From: Mesoflavibacter profundi
GTDB lineage: Bacteria > Bacteroidota > Bacteroidia > Flavobacteriales > Flavobacteriaceae
Assembly (NCBI RefSeq): GCF_014764305.1
Contig: NZ_CP061703.1
Location: 1-64,000, forward strand
Direction of reading: 5' to 3'
DNA length: 64,000 nt
Shown: piece after piece, positions 8,351-16,476 of the stretch
Position numbering within the stretch: the first letter of the stretch is position 1
How the letters are laid out: every line of letters starts with the position of its first letter
Position numbers and translations under genes: made by a program
The notes under the pieces: model-generated
The model's database searches: none
The model's input: the letters and a program-made list of their open reading frames with translations, nothing else
What the model was told of the DNA's origin: nothing

Positions 8351-9799
8351 ATGTCGATTAACGAAACCTACGAAAACGAATTAGCTTTTCAAGCAGACAG
8401 AAGAAGAGCAACAGTCGAATTTATTAAAATTGTAAGCGATCTATGGTATGACAAATCAATAGAGCTTGTACTTTTTAGAAATCAGCTTATAGACAGAAAT
8501 GTCTCTGAAATTTTAAATCTTCATGAATACGCTGGCGAATTTGTGCAAAAACCTATCTCTATTTTTGATTCTGTAGAAATTGCTCAAGCTATTAAAACAC
8601 TTGATGTTCCTGCTGCAAAATTAGATATTGGTAAACTTACTTACGAGTTTCATTTAGAAGAAAAAAAATACAGCAATGCAATGTCTTTTGTTGCCGAAAA
8701 ATTAAAAGACGCAAAAGAAAAAGAAGATGTAACTCCTAAAGACGTTGTATTATATGGCTTTGGTCGTATTGGTAGATTACTAGCTAGAGAGTTAATGACT
8801 AGAACTGGTAAAGGAAGTCAATTACGCTTACGTGCAATTGTTACTCGCGGTAAATTAGATCAAACCGTTTTAGAAAAACGTGCTTCTTTATTACGTAACG
8901 ATTCTGTACATGGTGAATTTCCTGGTACTGTAAGAGCAGATTTAAAAAATGAAGCTTTAATAATTAATGGAACTACAGTAAAAATTATTGCAGCAAACCA
9001 ACCAGAAGATATAGATTATACAACTTACGGTATTAATAATGCTTTAATTATAGATAATACAGGTGCATTTAGAGATAAAGAAGCCTTAACTAGATTAAAA
9101 AACTCTAAAGGAGCAGACAAAGTATTATTAACTGCGCCAGGTAAAGGTATACCAAACATTGTATATGGTGTAAATCATTTAGAAAACAATCCAGATCAAA
9201 TAGATATTTTCTCTGCAGCATCTTGTACAACTAATGCTATTACTCCAGTTTTAAAAGCTATTGAAGATACTTATGGTGTAAAAAGCGGACATTTAGAAAC
9301 TATTCACGCTTATACAAACGATCAAAACTTAGTCGATAATTTTCATAAAAAATACCGTCGTGGTCGTGCTGCAGCTTTAAATATGGTTATTACAGAAACT
9401 GGTGCTGGACAAGCTGTATCTAAAGCTCTACCAAGTTTTGAAGGTAAATTAACATCAAGTGCTATACGTGTTCCTGTACCAAACGGTTCTTTAGCTATTT
9501 TAAACTTAGAATTAGATACCGAAACATCTGTAGAAGGTATTAACGCTACATTAAAAAAATATGCTCTAGAAGGTGATTTAGTAGAACAAATAAAATACGA
9601 AATGAGTGACGAGCTTGTTTCTAGTGATATTATAGGTAGTTCTGCACCTTCAATTTATGACAGTAAAGCAACTATAGTAAGAAAAGATGGTAAAAATGCA
9701 GTGATCTATGTTTGGTATGATAATGAGTATGGATATAGTCACCAAGTGATAAGATTAGCAAAATATATTGCTAAAGTTAGACGTTTTACATATTATTAA
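8351..9799 (+). CDS. gap: Long-form glyceraldehyde-3-phosphate dehydrogenase
   Basis: It oxidises glyceraldehyde-3-phosphate to 1,3-bisphosphoglycerate (or runs in reverse) in central carbon metabolism. At 482 residues it is about 145 longer than classical GAPDH. The dinucleotide-binding motif GFGRIGRLL begins only at residue 136, after an N-terminal helical extension. The catalytic Cys is C292 in ASCTTNAI, and the C terminus has WYDNEYGYSHQ. Such long forms are known in Bacteroidota and some other bacteria. The role of the extension and the NAD/NADP preference cannot be settled here. Confidence 0.95.
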   Translation: MSINETYENELAFQADRRRATVEFIKIVSDLWYDKSIELVLFRNQLIDRNVSEILNLHEYAGEFVQKPISIFDSVEIAQAIKTLDVPAAKLDIGKLTYEFHLEEKKYSNAMSFVAEKLKDAKEKEDVTPKDVVLYGFGRIGRLLARELMTRTGKGSQLRLRAIVTRGKLDQTVLEKRASLLRNDSVHGEFPGTVRADLKNEALIINGTTVKIIAANQPEDIDYTTYGINNALIIDNTGAFRDKEALTRLKNSKGADKVLLTAPGKGIPNIVYGVNHLENNPDQIDIFSAASCTTNAITPVLKAIEDTYGVKSGHLETIHAYTNDQNLVDNFHKKYRRGRAAALNMVITETGAGQAVSKALPSFEGKLTSSAIRVPVPNGSLAILNLELDTETSVEGINATLKKYALEGDLVEQIKYEMSDELVSSDIIGSSAPSIYDSKATIVRKDGKNAVIYVWYDNEYGYSHQVIRLAKYIAKVRRFTYY

Positions 9800-9830
9800 A
9801 ATCCAAAACACATTTTAAAAACGTATATAG

Positions 9831-9856
9831 AAAAGCCTCGCAATTGTGAGGCTTTT
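9831..9856 (+). terminator. Terminator after gap
   Basis: The arms AAAAGCCTC and GAGGCTTTTT flank a short AT-rich loop (GCAATTGT), giving a compact hairpin followed by T residues. It lies 31 bp after the stop codon. Confidence 0.85.
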
Positions 9857-9931
9857 TGCTATCTTTAAGGCGCTTAATGGATAAGATTTTAAAATAAAAC
9901 ACAAACAATTTCTTAAAACTAAAAACTTAAC

Positions 9932-10558
9932 ATGTTTAAATACAAAAACTTAACTTCAGCTTTATTCTTATTTTTTACAGTTTCAATTTCAGTAATTGCT
10001 CAAGACACTACAGAAGAAGATAATCTTTCTTTAGATTCTGGAACGTTAGATAATCAATTTGAATACGTCATACAAAAATCAAGTAATTGGAGAGATGACA
10101 GAGGTAATACTTACGAAGTCATAAAACGTGATTGGTTAAACAAGTTAAAATCGCACACATTAGACTCTTTAAAAGCTGTTAAATCTGAATTATTAAACAC
10201 TCAAAAAACAGTTACTACCCAAAAAGAAGAAATAGACCAACTTAAAACTAATTTAAGTACTACAAAAACAAACTTAGAAGCTACTAATGAAGAAAAAGAC
10301 AGCATGTCTTTATTTGGAATTGCAATGAGTAAAAGTGGTTATAATGTATTAATGTGGTCAATAATTGCTGGTTTATTGGCGTTCTTACTATTCTTCATTT
10401 TTAGATTTAAAAATAGTAATGCTATAACTAAAGAAGCAAAACAAAAGTTAACTGAAGTTGAAGAAGAATTTGAAGAACACAGACGTAATGCTTTAGAACG
10501 TGAGCAAAAAGTGAGACGTCAATTACAAGATGAATTAAACAAAAATAGAAATAGTTAA
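9932..10558 (+). CDS. Exported coiled-coil membrane protein, function unknown
   Basis: The 208-residue protein has a signal peptide (residues 1-23, cleaved near VIAQ), a periplasmic segment with a heptad-rich coiled coil at about 75-122, one transmembrane helix at about 136-156, and a second charged coiled coil at about 165-205 that would be cytoplasmic. From memory, flavobacterial homologues are often annotated as tRNA (guanine-N1)-methyltransferase. Nothing here supports that: there is no SAM-binding or SPOUT motif. A trans-membrane tether or sensor is a guess from the topology. Confidence 0.75.
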   Translation: MFKYKNLTSALFLFFTVSISVIAQDTTEEDNLSLDSGTLDNQFEYVIQKSSNWRDDRGNTYEVIKRDWLNKLKSHTLDSLKAVKSELLNTQKTVTTQKEEIDQLKTNLSTTKTNLEATNEEKDSMSLFGIAMSKSGYNVLMWSIIAGLLAFLLFFIFRFKNSNAITKEAKQKLTEVEEEFEEHRRNALEREQKVRRQLQDELNKNRNS

Positions 10559-10574
10559 TTCTACCATATAAAAT

Positions 10575-10607
10575 AAAAAAGCGCAATCTAACCAATTGCG
10601 CTTTTTT
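10575..10607 (+). terminator. Bidirectional terminator
   Basis: AAAAAAGCGCAAT pairs with ATTGCGCTTTTTT across a 7-nt loop. It lies between two convergent genes and has A/T tracts on both sides, so it can serve both. Confidence 0.88.
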
Positions 10608-10616
10608 TATCTTAAA

Positions 10617-10648
10617 ATCTAGATATCTAACTATCTAAAGATCTAAAT
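10617..10648. repeat. Four-copy 8-bp period ATCTA repeat
   Basis: ATCTA starts at 10617, 10625, 10633 and 10641, an exact 8-bp period with variable 3-bp fillers. It ends directly at the stop codon of the leftward DUF2911 gene (10649). Confidence 0.7.
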
Positions 10649-11497
10649 TTACATTGCTCCCCATTCTTTTAAAGAGTCTTTATTCATTTTAATGTAATCT
10701 GCATTACCTGCTTTTTCAGCACCTTCTAAACTTGCTTTTGCAGCTTTTATTGCTCCTTTTTTATCACCAGCTTTTGCTTTGATTAAAGATTGCTGACGTA
10801 ACCACCAAAATCTTGGATTGTCTTTAGTCATTTCTACAGCTTTATCCATCCAAACAACAGCTTGATTAATGTCTTTACCTGATTCTAAATAGTAACGTGC
10901 TGATGCATAATAATCGTCTGCAGATGGACCATTCATAACTTTAGTAATAGCAGCTGTTACTGCTTTATCTGTAGGAACTTCAAATTTTACACCAACATAT
11001 GTTTTTTCCCACATAATACCTATTACAGCAGAATCGTTTGTTAAATCATCAAAAGAAATTGTAAACGTTTCTATGTTCATTGGGATTTCGTAAACTTCAG
11101 TTGTAACAGAAGCTGCAACTTTGCTCTCATCCCAATTTTGTGGTGTTCCCCAATTGTTTGCATCACTATAAAATAATACTTCCCAATTATTAGCATTAGG
11201 CTTAGTAAAAATAGCATAAGTACCTGCTTTTACAGCTTTTCCTCCAATAGTAACATCTGTACTAAAAGTAACTGTAGTATTTTTATTTGCTCCTGTACGC
11301 CATAATTTTCCGTGAGGAACAAGGTCTCCAAAAATTGTTCTCCCTTTCATAGATGGTCTAGAGTATTCTAAAGTCACATCTGTTAAACCTACCTTCTGCT
11401 CTATCTTTTGTGAAGGACTTGGTTGTGGTGTTTCAATTTGTGCATTAACAGTAAAACTAACTGTTAAAACAAGTAATAAAGTAAATAACTTTTTCAT
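10649..11497 (-). CDS. DUF2911 domain protein with C-terminal helical (TPR-like) repeats
   Basis: The 282-residue protein has a signal peptide (about 1-19, ending VNAQ). The DUF2911 domain covers about residues 28-170, with the conserved SRPSMKGRTIFG and GKLWRTGANKNT. The C-terminal part, about 185-280, looks like two or three TPR units (ASARYYLESGKDINQAVVWMDKA). The domain is common in secreted Bacteroidota proteins and its function is not known. It is transcribed alone; TATATTTG on the minus strand at 11519-11526 is a likely -7 box. Confidence 0.85.
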   Translation of the reverse strand: MKKLFTLLLVLTVSFTVNAQIETPQPSPSQKIEQKVGLTDVTLEYSRPSMKGRTIFGDLVPHGKLWRTGANKNTTVTFSTDVTIGGKAVKAGTYAIFTKPNANNWEVLFYSDANNWGTPQNWDESKVAASVTTEVYEIPMNIETFTISFDDLTNDSAVIGIMWEKTYVGVKFEVPTDKAVTAAITKVMNGPSADDYYASARYYLESGKDINQAVVWMDKAVEMTKDNPRFWWLRQQSLIKAKAGDKKGAIKAAKASLEGAEKAGNADYIKMNKDSLKEWGAM

Positions 11498-11518
11498 TAT
11501 GTTTTGGTTTTAAGTTTT

Positions 11519-11526
11519 CAAATATA
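11519..11526 (-). promoter_or_regulatory. Candidate -7 box for the DUF2911 gene
   Basis: The minus strand reads TATATTTG, a perfect consensus, 21 bp upstream of the ATG. No matching -33 TTG is obvious. Confidence 0.5.
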
Positions 11527-11582
11527 AAATTAATCAATGCGTATCTGTAGTTTGTTAATAAAACCTTAAAATGAAAAAAAAG

Positions 11583-11617
11583 TTGTCGGCTAATTTTATT
11601 AATCGTAATATTGCTAT
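11583..11617 (+). promoter_or_regulatory. Candidate arsR promoter with overlapping operator
   Basis: A TTG at 11583-11585 and TAATATTG at 11606-11613 (one mismatch to TAnnTTTG) are 20 bp apart, a normal Bacteroidota layout. The -7 box lies inside an imperfect palindrome, ATCGTAAT then ATTGCTAT, a reasonable place for ArsR to bind and repress. The operator is an inference. Confidence 0.5.
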
Positions 11618-11638
11618 AAACAAATATACAAATATATT

Positions 11639-11968
11639 ATGGGATTAATCAAAACCGAAATGTTTACAGACCAGCAAAATCTACTTGCTTCATATTTTAA
11701 AGCATTTGGTCATCCTGCACGAGTAGCTATAATTCAACATTTATTTAAAATTAATGCTTGCGTATGTGGTGATTTGGTAGAAGAAATTGGCTTAGCCCAA
11801 CCAACAATTTCACAACATTTAAAAGAATTAAAAAACTTAGGATTAATCCAAGGAACGATAGAAGGTACTAGCGTTTGTTATTGTATTCATCAAGACAATT
11901 GGACAAAAATGCAAACTGCAATATCGGCATTTTTAAATACAGAATCTAACAACACAAGTTGTTGCTAA
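11639..11968 (+). CDS. arsR: ArsR-family arsenic-responsive repressor
   Basis: This 109-residue winged-helix repressor releases DNA when it binds As(III). The helix-turn-helix region is GLAQPTISQHLKELKNLGLI at about residues 54-73. A C41-V-C43 pair just before it matches the classic ArsR metal-binding site, and the protein ends in a further C108-C109 pair. It is the first gene of a four-gene operon with a phosphatase-type arsenate reductase and an aquaporin, which supports arsenic rather than another metal. Spacing to the next gene is 10 bp. Confidence 0.9.
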   Translation: MGLIKTEMFTDQQNLLASYFKAFGHPARVAIIQHLFKINACVCGDLVEEIGLAQPTISQHLKELKNLGLIQGTIEGTSVCYCIHQDNWTKMQTAISAFLNTESNNTSCC

Positions 11969-11978
11969 AACATAAAAA

Positions 11979-12458
11979 ATGACATTAAAAGACATAAAAA
12001 ATCATCTTAAGCAATTAAATACCATTGCTTTTAAATTGCCAAACGGACAATTAGTGCCTAGACACTTTCATGTGACTGAAGTTGGTAAAACCACCAAACA
12101 TTTTATTGATTGCGGCGGAACCGTAAGACAAGAACGTAAAGTAAATTTTCAACTGTGGAATGCCAATGATTACGATCACAGATTACATCCTGAAAAACTG
12201 ATTCATATTATAGAATTATCTGAAGATATTTTCAACCTAAAAGATCTAGACATCGAAGTTGAATATCAAGGCGAAAATAGTATAGAAAAGTATGGACTTG
12301 AATTTGATAATGGCATATTTAACTTAACCTCTACACAAACAGATTGTTTAGCTAAAGACAAGTGTGGCATACCTGAAAATCAACAACCAAAACAGAAAAT
12401 AAACCTTAGAGATTTAAATAACGAACCTTGCTGTTCTCCCGATGGTAATTGCTGTTAA
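11979..12458 (+). CDS. DUF6428 family protein with Cys-rich tail, arsenic operon
   Basis: This 159-residue cytoplasmic protein has no known catalytic motif. It appears to be the small family often found between arsR and the phosphatase gene in Bacteroidota ars operons (DUF6428, named from memory). The C terminus is striking: CCSPDGNCC, with Cys at 151, 152, 158 and 159, plus two more Cys near 127 and 132. I infer a thiol-based As(III) binding or handing-on role from the tail and from its place in the operon. The function is not established. Confidence 0.75.
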   Translation: MTLKDIKNHLKQLNTIAFKLPNGQLVPRHFHVTEVGKTTKHFIDCGGTVRQERKVNFQLWNANDYDHRLHPEKLIHIIELSEDIFNLKDLDIEVEYQGENSIEKYGLEFDNGIFNLTSTQTDCLAKDKCGIPENQQPKQKINLRDLNNEPCCSPDGNCC

Positions 12459-12470
12459 TTCAATGTAATC

Positions 12471-13082
12471 ATGACTACTCAAATCAAAGACCTTATTAAA
12501 ACTTTAGATACTAATACAATATTTAAAGACAGAAAAGAAACTTTACAACCTCTTGTATCTTTTATACAAGATAAAGTAGATAAAAACTTGCCAATTACCA
12601 TTAATTTTATTTGCACGCATAACTCTAGACGCAGTCATTTATCACAAATTTGGGCTCAAACTTTAGCGCATTATTTTAAAATTGAAAATGTTACGTGTTT
12701 TTCTGGCGGAACAGAAGTTACTGCAATGTATCCTAAAGTGGCTGAAACTTTAGAAAAATCAGGATTTGAAATCGAAACACTAACTGAAGGAAACAATCCT
12801 ATTTACAGTATAAAATTTGATAACAATTCACATCCAATTATTGGATTTTCTAAAACTTACGATCATAAGTTTAATCCAAAATCAAACTTTGCTGCAATTA
12901 TGACTTGCTCTAGCGCAGATCAAGGTTGCCCATTTATTCCTGGTGCCGAAAAACGTATACCAATCACTTACGAAGACCCAAAATTATTTGATAATACCGA
13001 TTTACAAGATCAAAAATATTTAGAACGTTCCCATCAAATTGCTACAGAAATGAAATATGTTTTTAATCAAATAAAGCATTAA
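12471..13082 (+). CDS. Phosphatase-type arsenate reductase (LMW-PTP family)
   Basis: The phosphate loop CTHNSRRS (CX5R) lies at about residues 47-54, after a beta strand (ITINFI), as in the low-molecular-weight phosphatase-like arsenate reductases. MTCSSADQGCPFIPGA at about residues 144-159 gives further Cys that may act in the redox relay. At 203 residues it is longer than the classic 130-150-residue ArsC. It probably reduces As(V) to As(III), which the downstream aquaporin can release. Gap to the next gene is 1 bp. Confidence 0.82.
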   Translation: MTTQIKDLIKTLDTNTIFKDRKETLQPLVSFIQDKVDKNLPITINFICTHNSRRSHLSQIWAQTLAHYFKIENVTCFSGGTEVTAMYPKVAETLEKSGFEIETLTEGNNPIYSIKFDNNSHPIIGFSKTYDHKFNPKSNFAAIMTCSSADQGCPFIPGAEKRIPITYEDPKLFDNTDLQDQKYLERSHQIATEMKYVFNQIKH

Positions 13083-13083
13083 A

Positions 13084-13734
13084 ATGAAAAAATATATTGC
13101 CGAGCTACTTGGCACATTTGCTATGATTTTTTGTGGTTGTGGCGCAATGACCATTAACGAAGTTACAAACGGAAGCATTTCTCACGTTGGCGTGGCTTCC
13201 GTTTGGGGATTAATTGTAATGGCAATGATTTATGCATTTGGCGCAACGTCTGGTGCACACTTTAATCCAGCGGTGTCTATTGGTTTTGCTGTTGCAAAAA
13301 CGTTTGCTTGGAAAGAAGTTCCTAAATATGCTTTCTTTCAATTAATCGGAGCAACTTTAGCAATCGCTCTACTTTGGTTTCTTTTTCCAGAAAGTAAAAC
13401 TTTAGGAGAAAGTATTCCTGCAACTGGTTTTCCTAACTATAAAGCTGCCATTTTAGAATTTATACTTACGTTTATTTTAATGACAGTAATTATAAATATA
13501 GCTAAAGGCAGCAAAGAAGTTGGCATTATGGCTGGTATCGCAGTTGGTGGTATTATTTTATTAGAAGCTATGTTTGCTGGACCAGTGACAAAAGCTTCTA
13601 TGAATCCTGTTCGCACCATTGCTCCTGCTCTATTTACTGGTCATTTATCTCATGTAGTCTCATATATTTTTGCTCATATTTTAGGTGCTGTTTCTGCAGT
13701 AATTCTCCATAATTCTTTCAAGACAACAAAATAA
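13084..13734 (+). CDS. Aquaporin/glycerol-facilitator family channel, arsenic operon
   Basis: This 216-residue MIP-family channel has six transmembrane helices. The two half-helix motifs are HFNPAVS (NPA) near residue 61 and SMNPVRT (NPV) near residue 174. The second Ala-to-Val change departs from the canonical NPA. In Sinorhizobium meliloti the ars-operon aquaporin AqpS lets As(III) leave the cell after ArsC reduction, and the same job is likely here because no ArsB or Acr3 pump gene is in the operon. Water, glycerol or silicic acid transport is possible too. Confidence 0.85.
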   Translation: MKKYIAELLGTFAMIFCGCGAMTINEVTNGSISHVGVASVWGLIVMAMIYAFGATSGAHFNPAVSIGFAVAKTFAWKEVPKYAFFQLIGATLAIALLWFLFPESKTLGESIPATGFPNYKAAILEFILTFILMTVIINIAKGSKEVGIMAGIAVGGIILLEAMFAGPVTKASMNPVRTIAPALFTGHLSHVVSYIFAHILGAVSAVILHNSFKTTK

Positions 13735-13748
13735 TAATTCAAAGTGTT

Positions 13749-13800
13749 GTTAAATTTTGTTTAACTATTCTTTTAATAAGTTAAACATTTTGTATCTTTA
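13749..13800 (+). promoter_or_regulatory. Shared island promoter/operator, copy A
   Basis: A perfect palindrome GTTAAA-N5-TTTAAC (13749-13765), a TTAAAC half-site (13781-13786) and a -7 box TATCTTTA (13793-13800) precede the TetR-like gene by 20 nt. Copy B at 22423-22474 has the same elements at identical spacing and 40 of 52 identical positions. There is no TTG at -33, so an activator or an alternative sigma factor may be involved. Confidence 0.75.
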
Positions 13801-13820
13801 TGCTATTAAATTTTTATATA

Positions 13821-14483
13821 ATGGCAAAAAAGAAAAATATATCAGCTAGTAACATTATCTCATTTTATATGGATTATGTACTAGAACACAACAAGCAACC
13901 TAAAACTGTTTACGCTTTCGCAAAAGAAAATAATTTTGAAGAGTCTAAATTTTACGAGCACTTTGGTAACTTTGAAGCTATAGAAAAAGGTATCTTCAAA
14001 GCCTTTTTTGATAATACCATAAACGCTTTAGAAGCAAGCGAAGATTATCAAAACTTCGAACCTAGAAATAAACTACTAAGTTTTTATTTCACTTTTTTTG
14101 AAAACTTAACAGCTAACAGAAGTTATGTTATTTATGCATTAAATCAGCATAAAAACAAGCTTAAAAACTATGTGATTTTAAAAGATTTAAAATCACATTT
14201 TACGCATTACATCCATCAGTTAGGTATCGAACTAATCGAGACCAAACAAGAACAAATAGATAAATTACAAGACAGAGCATTACAAGAATCTGCTTGGATG
14301 CAACTGCTTTTAACTTTAAAATTTTGGATGGATGACACATCTGCATCTTTTGAAAAAACAGACATTTTTATCGAAAAATCTGTAAATACAAGCTTTGATG
14401 TTTTAAACATTGCGCCATTAAAAAGCTTGATAGATTTTGGAAAATTTATATACAAAGAAAAAGTCCAAATGGACATCAAATAA
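13821..14483 (+). CDS. TetR-family transcriptional regulator of the photobiology island
   Basis: A 220-residue TetR-like protein. The N-terminal three-helix DNA-binding region, about residues 8-50, contains PKTVYAFAKENNFEESKFYEHFGNF-type sequence; the rest is a helical ligand or dimer domain. I chose the ATG at 13821 (MAKKKN), not the ATG at 13800, because the latter sits on the -7 box. It is the first gene of operon A and is the obvious candidate to bind the GTTAAA-N5-TTTAAC palindrome found before both operons. No chromophore-binding motif is visible, so how light would be sensed is unknown. Confidence 0.8.
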   Translation: MAKKKNISASNIISFYMDYVLEHNKQPKTVYAFAKENNFEESKFYEHFGNFEAIEKGIFKAFFDNTINALEASEDYQNFEPRNKLLSFYFTFFENLTANRSYVIYALNQHKNKLKNYVILKDLKSHFTHYIHQLGIELIETKQEQIDKLQDRALQESAWMQLLLTLKFWMDDTSASFEKTDIFIEKSVNTSFDVLNIAPLKSLIDFGKFIYKEKVQMDIK

Positions 14484-14492
14484 AAATTACTA

Positions 14493-15806
14493 TTGAAAAC
14501 TATAGATAAAATACCGGTTTCAAAAATATCTCGTGCTACTAAATTAGTATCTACTGGAGCTAAAGTTGGTGTTAATTATTTAAAATACTACGGTGACAAA
14601 ATCACTAAAAGCGAAGCAGAAGCTAAAGAAAATTTAAATAAAAATAATGCCGAAGATATTTACGATAGCCTAAAACAATTAAAAGGAAGTGCTTTAAAAG
14701 TGGCTCAAATGCTTAGTATGGAAAAAAGCATCTTACCACAAGCCTATGTAGAAAAATTCTCATTAGCGCAATTTTCTGTGCCGCCATTATCCGCGCCTTT
14801 AGTAAAAAAAACGTTTAAAAAATATTTTGGTGAACTACCAAACCAAATCTTTGACACCTTCAATCTTAATTCGGTTAATGCAGCCAGTATTGGACAAGTA
14901 CATTTAGCCGAAAAGGATGGGAAAAAACTTGCTGTGAAAATTCAATATCCTGGTGTTGCCGAAAGTATTTCTAGCGATTTGGCTTTAGTAAAACCTATTG
15001 CTATTAAAATGTTTAATATTAAAGGCAAAGACAGCGATAAGTATTTTAAAGAAGTAGAAAATAAATTAGTAGAAGAAACTAACTACATACTAGAAGTTAA
15101 GCAAAGTAAAGAAATTGTAAATGCATGTAAACACATTCCTAACCTTAAATTTCCTGAGTATTACGAAGATTTGTCTTCTGAGCGTATCATTACTATGGAT
15201 TGGATGGAAGGCGAACACCTTTCTGAATTTACTGCACACAATACCAATCAAGAAGTAGCAAATAAAATTGGTCAAGCGCTTTGGGATTTTTATATGTACC
15301 AAATGCATGTGCTTAAAAAAGTACACGCAGATCCGCATCCCGGAAACTTTTTAGTGTCTAAAAATGGCGAACTTATTGCATTGGATTTTGGCTGCATGAA
15401 AACAGTTCCTGAGGATTTTTACGTTCCGTATTTTGAGTTAGCTCAAAAAGAAAGTCTTGAAGACCAATCTATTTTTACAGAAAAAATGTTTCAATTAGAA
15501 ATACTTCGTAAAGATGATAGTAAAGAAGAATTAGAGTTCTTTTCGGCGATGTTTCATGAACTGTTAAGTCTATTCACCAAACCTTTTCATGTCGATACAT
15601 TTGATTTTTCGGACGCCGAATTTTTCAATGCTATTTCAGAAATGGGACAACGCTACAGTAAAAGCACAGAACTAAGAAAAATGAACGGTAATCGCGGATC
15701 TAAGCATTTTATTTACATTAACCGTACGTTTTTTGGATTGTACAATTTAATGTTCGACTTAAAAGCTAAAGACATCAAAATCAATAACTTTCAAAATTTA
15801 AAATAA
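14493..15806 (+). CDS. ABC1/AarF/UbiB-type atypical kinase
   Basis: This 437-residue protein has a kinase-like fold and begins at a TTG codon 9 bp after the regulator. The family hallmark KxGQ is present as K69-V-A-Q72, so the conserved Gly is Ala. The Ala-rich loop is AASIGQVH (about 130-137), the invariant lysine is in LAVKIQYPG, and the catalytic and metal sites are HADPHPGN (about 280) and LDFG (about 295). UbiB/COQ8 relatives support quinone or lipid metabolism. Its linkage to photolyases suggests a role in membrane lipid or isoprenoid response to light, an inference only. Confidence 0.88.
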   Translation: MKTIDKIPVSKISRATKLVSTGAKVGVNYLKYYGDKITKSEAEAKENLNKNNAEDIYDSLKQLKGSALKVAQMLSMEKSILPQAYVEKFSLAQFSVPPLSAPLVKKTFKKYFGELPNQIFDTFNLNSVNAASIGQVHLAEKDGKKLAVKIQYPGVAESISSDLALVKPIAIKMFNIKGKDSDKYFKEVENKLVEETNYILEVKQSKEIVNACKHIPNLKFPEYYEDLSSERIITMDWMEGEHLSEFTAHNTNQEVANKIGQALWDFYMYQMHVLKKVHADPHPGNFLVSKNGELIALDFGCMKTVPEDFYVPYFELAQKESLEDQSIFTEKMFQLEILRKDDSKEELEFFSAMFHELLSLFTKPFHVDTFDFSDAEFFNAISEMGQRYSKSTELRKMNGNRGSKHFIYINRTFFGLYNLMFDLKAKDIKINNFQNLK

Positions 15807-16438
15807 TGAAGCATTTCAGTAAAAAACACATAGACGAAATGCATCATCTGTATCGCATAAACCTTATCAATAGCGTTTCTGGATTTAAAAGTGCTAATTT
15901 AATTGGTACAAAATCTAAAGATAATATCGAGAACGTTGCAGTGTTTAGTTCGGTAACGCACGTTGGTAGCAATCCGCCACTTTTAGGCTTTTTTTGCAGA
16001 CCAACAACCGTTTTACGCAACACTTACGAAAACATAAAAGCAACTGGCGTTTACACGATTAATCACATTCATAAATCAATAATTGAAGATGCGCATCATA
16101 CTTCGGCTAAATACGATGCAAATATTTCAGAATTTGAAGTGACCAATCTCAATTCAGAATATAAAAATGAATGTTTTGCACCTTTTGTAAAAGACGCACC
16201 TGTTCAACTTCAAATGAAATTTATACAAGAATATTTCATTAAAGAAAACGACACGATTCTTGTTTTAGGTGAAATTGAAAACCTGTTTATCAACGATAAT
16301 TTATTAGAAAATGATGGCTTTGTAAACCTTTCTAAAGCTAAGGTTGCAACCATAAATGGATTAGATACTTACGCTATTCCAACTCTAGAAAAACGATTAG
16401 AATACCAAAGACCTAAAACAGCAGTTGGCAACCAATAA
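15806..16438 (+). CDS. Flavin reductase family (FMN-binding split-barrel) protein
   Basis: The 210-residue protein has the flavin reductase/NADH:FMN oxidoreductase split barrel, with the core VFSSVTHVGSNPPLLGFF at about residues 49-66 and GVYTINHI at about 90-97. It could supply reduced flavin or bind FMN for another reaction. Its ATG overlaps the preceding stop as TAATG (1 nt), which supports coupled translation. Placed among flavin-dependent photolyases, a role in flavin reduction is attractive but unproven. Confidence 0.85.
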   Translation: MKHFSKKHIDEMHHLYRINLINSVSGFKSANLIGTKSKDNIENVAVFSSVTHVGSNPPLLGFFCRPTTVLRNTYENIKATGVYTINHIHKSIIEDAHHTSAKYDANISEFEVTNLNSEYKNECFAPFVKDAPVQLQMKFIQEYFIKENDTILVLGEIENLFINDNLLENDGFVNLSKAKVATINGLDTYAIPTLEKRLEYQRPKTAVGNQ

Positions 16439-16476
16439 GTATTACACTTTATAAACTAACCATTAAAAACCAAAAT

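Noticed and set aside
13800-13820. Upstream ATG for the TetR-like gene
   Set aside because: It is on the last base of the -7 box and would lie upstream of the transcription start; the ATG at 13821 fits.
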